Shown in pieces: positions 46,591 through 57,930 of a stretch of 64,000 bases of DNA; position 1 is the first letter of the stretch; each line of letters starts with the position of its first letter. The notes under the pieces are model-generated. The model saw only the letters and a program-made list of their open reading frames with translations. It searched no databases and was not told the DNA's origin. The stretch is from assembly GCA_947683425.1 (NCBI GenBank), contig CANTUQ010000017.1, positions 2,108,001 to 2,172,000 of the forward strand, in the 5' to 3' direction. Source of the stretch: Excoecaria cochinchinensis (Eukaryota > Streptophyta > Magnoliopsida > Malpighiales > Euphorbiaceae). Position numbers and translations under genes: made by a program.

Positions 46591-49534
46591 GTAAGTGATT
46601 TAGGGTTCTATAATTTAATTTAAAGGTTCCAATAGGTATTTTAAGGTATGTAGAGTATGTTTATGATGTTATATTGAATTTAGAAGCAAAAAAAAATGAT
46701 GGTTTTGTATCCTTGAAGATTCAACCACTTAAGAAATTTTTATGGAAGAAGGTGTTTCCAAGGATTTAGGCATGGAAAAAGGGAACTTTAAGCATGGAAA
46801 GCAACGATCTAAGATAAGTGGATACAATATCCCTCTTTTTCCATTGAATAAGCATGATTTTAGCTTATGTCTAAGTGTTAGCTATGAGAAATATACATGT
46901 ATAATTAAATCCAACTCTATAGTCATGTTTAGGAAGGTGAATAATGATGATTAAAGTGCTTAATATTAGAAAATAATGATTTGGTGAAGAAACTATTTTT
47001 GGGCCGAATTGAACACCTAGGAATAATTCAAGTATACTTGGTTATTATGGTATGTAATTGACATCTAGATAATGTTTAATATGATATTTAGTGAAGGGAA
47101 TGATTAAAGGAAAGAAAAGTAAGGTTAATGTGATTGTATAACTTAGGCCGAATGGTATTCTTAAGGTAAACTATGTTAAACTTTAATAATTAATGCATAT
47201 GCATGATATATTTGTGATATATGATATGAGATCTAACTAAATGAGTGAATAAAGAAAAGTAAAATAAAGGAAATTTGTAAAGAGTGCTTAGGCTGAATAG
47301 TAATCTTGGAATAAATAATGTGTAATTTATTTGTATGTTAAGTATAATAGCATAAAGTGAATAAAGAATGGAAAATAAGCATCTATGAATTTACCTGGAA
47401 TTATAAGTGTGTATTTGTATATATATAAAGAAAACTAATGCATTATATTTAATATGGAAACAATTGAAAAGTGTACATTTAAGCAAATTCATGGTACGAA
47501 AGATGTTTATATTGAATACTGAGTGAATTGAAATGGAATTGATGAAAAAAGAATGAAAGGAAAGTGAAACTGCATGGTATTGTTTAATATTGTGGAAAGT
47601 ATGTACTTTGTATATGAAATAGAAATGAATTGAATGATGATTGTGCTTTTCCCTTAGTGATCTGGTAGTAAATCTAGTTCAGGATATATATGGCTAGTCA
47701 TAGGGATCTTAGTGTATGCCGCGATAGCGAGTCATGGCGACTTGCAATTATAAACCAATGATGGTCTATTCATAAATATCAGTGTAGTGAAAAGTGAAAG
47801 TGTAGTGTCGTCGGAGTGTAATTTGGCCCCCTAATGGTCACTCCGACACTACCAAAGTGTAATTTGGCCCCTTAGTGGCCACTTTGGTAGGTTAAGGCTA
47901 TAGAGCCCAATCTCATATATCCAGTCTAGTGTTAACTACTGGGTGTACTGGGGGCAAATATAAAAATATTGATTAAAAAAAAGAGATTGATTGGAAATTA
48001 TGAAAAAAAGGTTTAAAGAAATGAATAAATTGGAAGAAGATAAAAGATTAGGACTAAAACAAATTTTTCGTGAAAATGAGTGGTTAGTGGGTTAATTGAT
48101 AAATTATAAGTTAAGTGATTAAATATAGAAATATAGTTAATTGGCGGCATAATTGTAAATAAAAGTAAGAAGAGTAATATGGTAATTTGATAAAAGTTTA
48201 AGGGGCATTATGGTAATTATAGTAAATATGCAATTAAATTGATTAAAATAATGATAAATAAGAAAATAAGTGAAAATGGGACTACATTGAAAGAAATAGA
48301 AAGTTTAGGGGTAAAACGGTAATTTTATACTTAATGGTTAGAAATGGTGTAAATTAGGTAAAAAGTGTAATTAAAATAATAATATTGTAAAGAAATGAAA
48401 ATTTAGGGACTAAATGGTGATTTGGTGTAAAAGTGATAAAATAGGGATTAAAATATAATTTGGTAAGTTATAAAAGGGTAATGATAGAAATTTAAGTGTA
48501 AAGAGGGATAAATAAGTAATTAAGTGTAAATAAGGGTATTTTGATAATTAACAGAAAATAAGGGATGTAATAATAATTATTGAAAAAAGATGAGGACCTA
48601 ATTGTAAATTTATAATGTTGTGGCTAATTAAAGTATTAAAGTGTAATTAATCAATGATATAGGCATTAAACGCATAATTGATAATTAGTGAATAAATAAT
48701 GAAGGATTATAAAATATTGTTGTTTAAATAATTATTAAATGTATAATAGATTTAATTGAATTATAGATATGATGATTATAGATGTGTGTGTAATGTTAAG
48801 GAATAATTAGAATTATTATATGTTAATAAAAATAATAGTATGATATTAATATATAATAATAGTAAGGATTTTAATCAAGGAAAATAAGTAAGGGTAAAAA
48901 ATAAATGTTATGTATATGTATAGTGATATTTGATATGAAAAATTAGGATAAATTTACTAATAAGAATAATTGATTTATGTGGTATGCTTATCGAAGGATA
49001 AATATGAAATTGGTTGTATGGAAATTTATGCAGAATTAATTATAGGGATATAAACATAAAAATAAGCGTAGAATAAATAACGTGAGTTAAGTAATTAAAT
49101 TGTATAATGATATATGTGCATGTTAATGAATAAAATTATGTGTGCTTGCATGAACTTAGTTATGGAAAATTTAAGATATGTATCAACCACTGGGCATTTT
49201 AATACTCAGCGCGTAGAGTGTTAATACACGCAGGTTGTGATATATTTTGATGTAGCTGAAGATGTAGTGATGATAAGAAAGAAGATTTCGACAACAAGGA
49301 TAGAAGGATTGGTATGGCATGTATACGACTGCAGTAGAAGGAAGAAATGAATTATTGTATAAGTATTTGATGTGTATGTTAGTGTACTGTTAAGTTTTGT
49401 ATACGTATGTTTATGATTGTTATTACTGAGAGAAAAGAAAATTTCTACAGAACTATCGAGTGCATTATAGTATTTGTTAGTGCAGTGCTGTGGCATCCAA
49501 TATCCGTATCATTTACGAGTATAAGGGTGTTACA
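46591..49534 (+). mobile_element. K 5' LTR, second part
   Basis: Continues the K LTR directly after GTAAGTGATTTAG and aligns to 50,977-53,919. AT-rich with no supportable gene. It contains AGGCCGAATAG words, the hairpin cluster 47,689-47,890, a CACTGGGCAT stem-loop near 49,190-49,210 followed by ACACGCAGGTTG, and ends GGGTGTTACA. Confidence 0.9.
47689..47890 (+). other. Hairpin cluster in K 5' LTR
   Basis: Contains a near-palindrome TATGGCTAGTCATA (47689-47702) and a GCGAGTC/GACTTGC stem near 47,725-47,743. Stem CGGAGTG/CACTCCG (47812-47818 with 47839-47845) is extended by GTGT/ACAC. Stem CTACCAAAGTG/CACTTTGGTAG (47849-47859 with 47880-47890) follows. The last two share a TAATTTGGCCCC loop. 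The copy in the 3' LTR (52,069-52,276) differs in sequence but keeps the pairs. Confidence 0.7.
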
Positions 49535-49835
49535 TTTATTTTAGTATCAGAGTAAAGATTTAGGCGGTCCTAAAATCGAAGATAGTGTAATGAGGACGAA
49601 GTGATACGTATATATGCCATGAATAAGTATTGATGATAGAAGTGACTATAGGTATTTGAGGGAATATTAGAATAGCTTAAGCTTATTGAACTGCAAAGGA
49701 ATGCAAGGTATGATAACTGATGGGATGCGAATGGATCTTTTGAACTGAATGTTATCATCGTATAGTGGTTGTGATTTATGATAGTAGTACATAAAAAAAA
49801 TTTCGAGGACAAAATTTTTATTAGTGGGGGAGAAT
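49535..49835 (+). other. Internal region of K (primer site to purine tract)
   Basis: 301 bp. TTAGTATCAGAGTAAAG at about 49,541-49,557 is a decayed initiator-Met primer site (compare 18,056). The last 40 bases read TTTCGAGGACAAAATTTTTA then TTAGTGGGGGAGAAT, the typical Tekay/Del 3' internal end with polypurine tract. Between them I see no reading frame of note. Confidence 0.85.
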
Positions 49836-52800
49836 TGTAATGGCTCGAATATCGGATCAGTAGTGATTAGTGAAATCTGTAGAGTAGGTAGTGTGAATTT
49901 CATGTGAAAATATTAGTGACTGTGCCTTAAAAGACAGTAGAGCAAAAAAGCTAAATGTGCTCAGGGCAGGGAAGCCCCTGATGGGTGACCTCTCGGAAAG
50001 CCAGTAGTGAAATATATTTTATTGGACCATTGGAAAGTACAACTTATAAGGAGTCCGGTGGTATAATTTGGAGTTAAAATGAGTTCAAATAGGTCCCCGA
50101 AAGTCAAACTGAAGAAAAGCCTCTAGTTTGATTCAAATAATAACTAGGTTTGACCAAAACTTTAAAGATAGTAAATGACCTCTGAAAAGTTATCTGAAGG
50201 CATAAATGGACTTAGAATAGCATGTAGAATAGTTTGGTAGTGAAAAATTTATTTTATGGTAACATTACCGAACCGGTTTATTTGAATTGGACTGAAAATA
50301 GACCCTAAATGAGATAGAACGAAGGTCAAATGAGTTATTAAGAGTAAAAATAAGGTTAAGGATGAAAAGCAAACCGAACCAGTTCAACTAGTGAACCGGA
50401 CCGATCGAACCAATTTGATTAGTTTGACCGGACTCTAAATGGAGTTATGGATCTCAGAAAAATTATCTGAAAGCATGAATTTGCTTGAAATATTATGCAG
50501 AATCAAATGGTAATGAATGGAAATGGTCTCTGATTGAGCTAAAATTTTATATGGAGGCAAAATTAAATATTTTAAGAATTATGGAATTGATTTTAGGAAT
50601 AATTGAGCTTGGAAAGTGGTAAATTATTTTTGGTTAGAAAATGGGCTTAAATTACCTAAATGGGCTTTTGGTTTGGCCCAATTGATTGCCCCATGATTTG
50701 GCCCATTAGGAGAGGCTATATAAAGGCTGGAATATCAGTTTTCTCTAGAGAAATCCCTAGAATTCCAGTAACTCTCCTCCTCCTCCATAAGGCATAATTG
50801 TTCATCTTGATTTTTCCTCCATTTTCTTCAATTCTCTCTTTATCTCTCCCCAAATCCAAGCCTCCTAAACAAAGTTTAACCTCTCTAGAATCTAATGGTG
50901 GTGATTAGAGTTCATTTGGTGGATTAAAAGTGGGAAAAAGCAAGTGACAAAGGTTATGTCTCAAAAATGAGGTAAGTGATTTAGGGTTCTATAATTTAAT
51001 TTAAAGGTTTCAATAGGTATTTTAAGGTGTATAGAGTATGTTTATGATGTTATATTGAATTTAGAAGCAAAGGAAATGATGGTTTTGTAACCTTGAAGAT
51101 TCAACAACTTAAGGAATTTTTATGGAGGTAGATGTTTCCAAGGATTTAGGCATGAAAAAAAGGGAACTTTAAGTATGAAAAGCAAGGATCTAAGGTAAGT
51201 GGATACAATATCCTTCTTTTCCCATTGAATAAGCATGATTTTAGCTTATGTCTAAGTGTTAAGTATGAGAAATATACATGTATAATTAAATCTAACTTTA
51301 TAGTCATGTTTAGGAAGGTGAATAATGATGATTTAAATGCTTAATATGAGAAAATAATTATTTGGTGAAGAAACTATTTTTGGGACGAATTGAACACCTA
51401 GGAATAATTCAAGTATACTTGGTTATTATGGTATGTAATTGACATGTAGATAATGTTTAACATGATATTTAGTGAATGGAATGATTAAAGGAAAAAAAGT
51501 AAGGTTAATGTGAATGTATAACTTTGGCCGAATGGTATTCTTAAGGTAAACTATGTTAAACTTTAATAATTAATGCATATACATGATATATTTATGATAT
51601 ATGATATGAGATCTAACTAAAGGAGTGAATAAAGGAAAACAAAATAAAGGAAATATGTAAAGAGTGCTTAGGCCGAATAGTAATCTTGGAATAAATAATG
51701 TGTAATTTGTTTATATGTTAAGTATAATAGCATAAAGTGAATAAAGAATGGAAAATAAGCATGTATGAATTTACCTGGAATTATAAGTGTGTATTTGTAT
51801 ATACATAAAGAAAATTAATGCATTATGTTTAATATGGAAACAATTGAAATGTGTACATTTAAGTGAATTCATGGTATGAATGATGTTTATATTTAATATT
51901 GAGTGAATTGAAATGGAATTGATGAAAAAAGAATGAAAGGAAAGTGAAACTGCATGGTATTATTTAATATTGTGGAAAGTATGTACTTTGTATATGAAAT
52001 ATAAATGAATTGGATAATGATTGTGCTTTGCCCTTAATGATCTGGTAGTAAATCTAGTTTAGGATATATATGGCTAGCCATAGGAATGTTAGTGTATGCC
52101 GCGGTAGCGAGTCATGGCGACTTGCAATTATAGGCGTCTTGCAATTATAGACCAATGACGGTCTATTCATAAATGTCAGTGTAGTGAAAAGTGAAAGTGT
52201 AGTGTCTTCGGAGTGTATAGTGGTCACTCCGACACTATTGAAGTGTAATTTGGCCCCCTAGTGGCCACTTCGGTAGGTTAGAGCTATAGAGTCCAGTCCC
52301 GCATATCCAATCTCGTGTTAACTACTGGGTGTACTAGAGGCAAATATAAAAAAATTAATTAAAAGAAGAGATTGATTGGAAAATATGAAAAAAAGGGTAT
52401 AAAGAAATGAATAAATTGAAAGAAGATAAAAGATTAGGACTAAAACATAATTTTTCGTGAAAATGAGTGGTTAGTGGGTTAATTGATAAATTATAAGTTA
52501 AGAAGTGATTAAATATAGAAATATAGTTAATTAGTGGCATAATTATAAATAAAAGTAAGAAGAGTAATATGGTAATTTGATAAAAGTTTAGGGGTATTAT
52601 GGTAATTGTAGTAAATATACAATTAAATTGATTAAAATAATGATAAATAAGAAAATAAGTGAAAATGGGACTACATTGAAAGAAATAGAAAGTTTAGGGG
52701 TAAAATGGTAATTTTTAACTTAATGGTTAGAAATGGTGTAAATTAGGTAAAAAGTGTAATTAAAATAATAATAGTGTAAAGAAATGAAAATATAGGGACT

Positions 52801-53919
52801 AAATGGTGATTTGGTGTAAAAGTGATAAAATAGGGACTAAAATGTAATTTGGTAAGTTATAAAAGGGTAATGATATAAATTTAAGTGTAAAGAGGGATAA
52901 ATAAGTAATTAAGTGTAAATAAGGGTATTTTGGTAATTAAGAGAAAATAAGGGACGTAATCGTAATTATTGAAAAAAGATGATGACCTAATTGTAAATTT
53001 ACAATAGTGTGGATAATTAAGGAATTCAGGTGTAATTAATCAATGATATAGGCATTAAATGTATAATTGATAATTAGTGAATAAATAATCAAGGATTACA
53101 GAATATTGTTGTATAAATAATTATTAAATGTATAATAGATTTAATTGAATTATAGATATGATGATTATAGATGTGTGTGTAGTGTTAAGGAATAATTAGA
53201 ATTATTATATGTTAATAAAAATAATAGTATGATATTAATATATAATAATAGTAAGGATTTTAATCAAGAAAAATAAGTAAGGGTAAAAATAAATGTTATG
53301 TATATGTATAGTGATATTTGATTTGGAAAATTATGATAAATTTACTAATGAGAATAATTGATTTATGTGGTATGCTTATTGAAGGATAAATATGAAATTG
53401 GTTGTATGGACATTTATGCATAATTAATTATAGGGATATAAACATGAAATAAGCGTAGAATAAATAACGTGAGTTAAGTAATTAAATTGTATAATGATAT
53501 ATGTGCATGTTAATGAATAAAATTATGTGTGCTTGCATGAACTTAGTTATTGAAAATTTAGGATATGTATCCACTACTGGGCATTTTAATGCTCAGCGCA
53601 TAGAGTGTTACTGCGCTCAGGTTATGATAGATTTTGATATGGTCTAAGATGTAGTGATGAGAAGAAAGAAGATTTCCACAGCAAGGATAGAAGAATTGGC
53701 ATGGCATGTATACGACCGCAGTAGAAAGAAGAAATGAATTATGGTATAACTATTTGATGTGTATGTTAGTGTACTATTAAGTTTTGTATATGTATGTTTA
53801 TGATTGTTATTATTGAGAGAAAAAAAAATTCTACAGAACTATCAGTGCATTATAGTGTTTGTTAGTGCAGTGCTGTGGCATTCGATATCCGTATCATTTA
53901 CGGGTATAAGGGTGTTACA
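49836..53919 (+). mobile_element. K 3' LTR
   Basis: 4,084 bp, TGTAATGG...GGGTGTTACA, uninterrupted. TATA box at about 50,716. An AG/GTAAGT donor-like site lies at about 50,975. Hairpin cluster at 52,069-52,276, including the perfect palindrome TATGGCTAGCCATA (52069-52082). A TGGGCAT-TTTA-ATGCTCA stem-loop lies near 53,578-53,598. AT-rich, no gene. Confidence 0.92.
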
Positions 53920-53924
53920 GGTAG

Positions 53925-55256
53925 GCATGAAGCCCATCTTGATTTCAAGTTCTAAAAAGCCCAGTTTTGAGTCTGAGTCAATCATAGAAATCGAGGTTGT
54001 TGATGAGAAGCCGTGGTACAATGATATTAAGAATTACTTAGAAAAGATAGTGTTCTAGGAAGAAGCCACCGAGAAGGACCAAAGATTGATCCGTAAATTG
54101 TCTACTCAGTTTATCTGTATAGATGGTGTGCTATACAAATGGCAAGCCGATGGCATCCAGTTAAGATGTCTGGACGAGAAAGAAGCAGAGAAGGTCATGG
54201 AAGAAACTCATGCCGGAGTCTATGGAGCCTATACGAACGGTTCAATGCTAGCAAAGAAGATTATGCGGCAAGGGTTTTACTGGCTTACGATGGACACAGA
54301 TTGCTCTAAATACATGAAGCAGTGTCAGTTGTGCCAACAGTATGCAGACATGAGGCATTTACCAGTTTCAGAATTGCACAGCTTAACATCACTTTGGCCA
54401 CTCACAACTTGGGGAATAGGTACTATGGGAGAGGTACGCCGTACAAATTCCAATGGACATAGGTTCATCATAGTCGCTGTCGATTACTTCACTAAGTGGG
54501 TAGAGGCTGAATCCTTCAAGAAGATTGATGCCCGGGATATGGCCAAATTCATTAAAAATAATTTGATATGCAGATATGGTCTCCCACACCACATTGTGTC
54601 TGATAACGGGGTGCAATTTATGGCTGAAACTAAAAAGTTGCTCTAGAAGTATGGCATCGAGCATCACAAGTCTTCTCCATATCGCCCGTAGGCCAATGGG
54701 GTAGTTGAGGCGGCTAATAAAAATGTTAAGAAGATCTTGGCCAAGATGGTTCAGAACTACAAGGATTGGGACGAAAAATTGCCTTTTGCACTCTGGGGGT
54801 ACAGAATCACCGTCAGAACCTCTACAAGAACCATGCCTTACTTTGGTGTATGGGACGGAAGCAGTGTTGTCAGTTGAAGTAGAGCTCAAGTCTTTAAAGG
54901 TAGTGATGGAAGCCCAAATTTTGGAAGCTAATTGGGCGCAACAGCTATTAGTCTAGTTGAATATGTTAGATGAGAACAGATTGTGGGCTTATTATCACAA
55001 CCACATCTATCAGAAGAGACTTTCTAGGTCATTCGGTAAAAAGGTCTGAAAGCATTTGCTAAAAGATAGAGATTTAGTCTTCAAGCAAATGAGACCATGT
55101 GTTCCAGACATACGGGGTAAATTCAGGCCAACATGGGAAGATCCGTTTGTTCTTAAGAAGTTGTTATCAAAGGGAGCAGCGATTCTAATAGACAACGTTA
55201 GAAATGAGTTTAAAGATCCGATCAACAAAGACAGACTTAAAAGGTTCCATGGCTAA
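53925..55256 (+). pseudogene. T1 integrase
   Basis: Removing K and one GGTAG joins ...NPKGVG to MKPILISSSKKPSFE in one frame. After a stop at 54,056 comes the integrase N-terminal zinc region (ETHAGVYGAYTNGS...CQLCQQY, about 54,205-54,345). Its second His is replaced by Tyr (GAY). The core shows TTWGIGTMGE where WG-D is expected, so the first catalytic Asp is lost. IVSDNGVQF (about 54,590-54,620) and VVEAANKN (about 54,700-54,725) keep the second Asp and the Glu. Stops lie at 54,644 and near 54,690, with frameshifts after 54,790. The C-terminal part includes MRPCVPDIRGKFRPTWEDP (about 55,090-55,145). Confidence 0.87.
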
Positions 55257-55873
55257 AGACTAAAAATCAGAAGAAGAGAATAGAAGCCCTGCGGGTCGAA
55301 AATCGAAAAAGGCGGCTTTACTAAAAATGGGCGCCTTGTTAAGGTGAAAACCGAAAAAAGGCACCATGGGCAAAAGTTAGAGGCTTGAGAGAAAATGTCC
55401 AATCAAGAAAACCTGAGAGGGCTGATTGGCAACAGAAGTTTGATGCTTTCAAGATCCATTTTTAGATTAAGTATGATTTTGCATTTTAAATCTAGGTTAA
55501 ATGATGATCATGTATGGTGAAATTATACTGAAATGTACACAATCTTTGCAAAAGATATAAAACAAAGACAATTCAATTCATATGTTCATTATCTTCTAGT
55601 TCTTTTATAAAAAGAGAAATATTGTTCATTATTGAATATATGTAATCTAATAACTATGCTCTGCTACTGCTCTCACCGGCCAGATGCCTAAGTCGATGGG
55701 TCTTGTTATCAACTGCAGGACTAATCACCCACCTCATATATGTACTGGTGGAAGCAATGGAGCAATCCCCAATCGGTGGTATAACAGTCTTCATGGGCAG
55801 CTGTGTCCAGAGGCTATGATACCTGGAGGTGAAAGCCGAGGATAAAAGGCCACCTTGAAAGGATAGAGGGTGC
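55257..55873 (+). other. T1 3' non-coding region
   Basis: No gene. It shares the GGTGAAAACCGAAAAAAGGC word (about 55,342-55,363) and the stem CCAATCA...TGATTGG (55,399-55,429) with T2 and E2. It is cut at 55,874 by an inverted Tat LTR; the T1 3' LTR is not identified. Confidence 0.7.
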
Positions 55874-57184
55874 TGTGACACGCGCCGAACCTAGCAAAGG
55901 CCCTCGTAGGTGAGACCCGCTTTTAGGGCTCGAGAGATTGCTTCGCGTCTTTTGATCTTGGGTGCCATGAGACATCTTGGAATCCCTACCCAATAGAACA
56001 TTGGGGAGTTCATCTAGCCTCATGGTACCTTTAGGCACCTTTGAGGTAATTTGAAGTCGCCACCCAATTTACGAGAAATTGGAAATAGTCATCTAACCTC
56101 TACGGTCTAAACCAGAGATGGTGTTCGGAACTTCACTCTTATTTGTGTCTTGGTTAATTATAAATGAGGTTTTAGATTCATAAAATTCTATCTCTCATCT
56201 CACACGATTAATGCATTTAATTTAAAGTGCATCGCAAGCAGTAAATAAAATCTATAAGGAAAGCGATAAAATAAAACGATAAAGAGAAGCAGTAAACACG
56301 CCAAGCACACAATTACAAGAGAAATCAGGACAAAATACAATCCCACATGAAAGAAAACCAATTAAAATTGAAATGGAAATTGGGACATAATACAATCTCA
56401 AGTAAAGGCTAAATAACATTACCCCAAAAATAATTAATTACAAGGGCCCACAAAATATATGAACGTAAATTTAAAAGCAACAAACAAAATCAAACATAGA
56501 AAAAATGACATACATAAATCGGGATATTCATTTGATTTAGGAACATTGGTTCCTTCCCGCTCACTTAAAAAGATATCGAAAAGTTGTTCGATTGTTGGTT
56601 TGAAAATCGGGATGAGTGATCCCATTTTCGAAAAACTTTAACTCTTCGTTTTATTTGTGACATCTTATATTTTTTGGCTAAAATGAGGGACATTGGTCCC
56701 AGTTTATTAGTAAAAATTTCAATTCAGTTATAAAACATTTTTGTGATTTTTTATCTTACACGTGCATAAAATAAAACATTCTTTTGCAAGCATACACAAA
56801 CACAAAAGGGGATAGGAAAGATCTTACCCAAGCGATGCGGTCTCCTACGCGTCGTGACCCTCCGTGCGGTCACGAAAATGCTCATACAAGGCAAATCACA
56901 TTTAAATCCCAAACAAAAATGACATTAAAAATATTAGTAACAATTCTAAAATCAAACAAATAAATATGAAGACAAGATAAATACAAAACATGTTCAACAT
57001 AAATGTATGAGATAAAATGGATTGAATTAGACATGTTAATTTAATGTACAAATAATTCACATTCAAATGAAACAAAAATAAGTCATACAAAAACCTAAGA
57101 ATAATAATAAAAGAAATGTCGAAGTAATAGCAATAACAATAATAATAGTAATAAAATAATAACAACAGCAACATAATAACAAAG

Positions 57185-57233
<49 letters not shown>

Positions 57234-57249
57234 TAATAAAGGCAGCAGG

Positions 57250-57306
<57 letters not shown>

Positions 57307-57373
57307 GTGAAATGATGATAATAATAATAATATCAAATATAACAACAATATAAAGGGAAAGTCAACGGTAAAG

Positions 57374-57415
<42 letters not shown>

Positions 57416-57930
57416 CCAATAAAAACCACAAAGAACATATCAACAGTGGCAAAACAATTAAAAATGCTAGAAATATATGATAAACGTGGTAATAAAAACA
57501 AAAAATAACAATATTAACAACAATAATGATAAACAAAATTAAATGAGAACGGATCAAATAATATTTACTCTCAGAATTTATAGAGCGAAAAAATGGTGTC
57601 TTGATCCGTCCTCCTTGTTGAGTTTACGGTATTTATCGCGAAAAAGCTTGAGAAAATCTAAGTATTCAAACAAATAAAAATCTCAAGAAAATAATTTTTG
57701 ATGGAAGGATCAAGCAAAGGAAATTAATTTTACTTACTCAAACCAAACCAAGAGTGAAATATTTTAGAAAGAAAAGAAGAAAAAAGTGAATCTTGAAATC
57801 CTTAGAAATTTTTTGAATGTTTGCGTCTGCTCTTTTTTAGAGAGAAAACCCTATTTTCTTGAAAGCCAGCCCCTCCAAAAATAAAATGAAGACACAGACC
57901 CTTTTAATTTCTTCATCTCCCATAATGGAA
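55874..57930 (-). mobile_element. Truncated Tat LTR, A-type (LTR F)
   Basis: The plus strand starts TGTGACACGCGCCGAACC, the inverted LTR end. It follows LTR A in reverse: GTCGCCACCC near 56,056, hairpin CGTGACC/GGTCACG at 56,853-56,874, AAT microsatellites, and TTGATCCGTCCTCC near 57,602. The first about 600 bp of the LTR, including the GC island, are missing. It meets an oppositely oriented LTR at about 57,930. Confidence 0.75.
57187..57420. repeat. AAT microsatellites
   Basis: Three blocks of AAT repeats (about 57,187-57,231, 57,250-57,306 and 57,378-57,414) separated by short unique DNA. They produce long tyrosine- or isoleucine-rich open frames that are not genes. Confidence 0.92.

Larger units (their letters stand above)
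33751..53919 (+). mobile_element. Element K: non-autonomous gypsy with 4.1-kb LTRs and 301-bp core
   Basis: The outer 5-bp duplication GGTAG lies at 33746-33750 and 53920-53924. The 5' LTR is 33751-34982 plus 46591-49534 (interrupted by T2). The internal region is 49535-49835 and the 3' LTR 49836-53919. Both LTRs start TGTAATGG and end GGGTGTTACA. The core has only a primer-binding site, about 260 non-coding bases, and a GAGGACAAAATTTTTATTAG-type end with a purine tract. It must have relied on proteins of a Tekay-like relative. The LTRs differ by several percent by eye, so K is older than T2. Confidence 0.9.

Noticed and set aside
54389..54889. 166-residue frame opposite the integrase
   Set aside because: Shadow of the T1 integrase; the sense strand carries the recognisable motifs.
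56902..57557. Long open frames rich in Tyr, Leu and Ile
   Set aside because: They are translations of AAT microsatellites and AT-rich LTR DNA, with no domain or codon structure.
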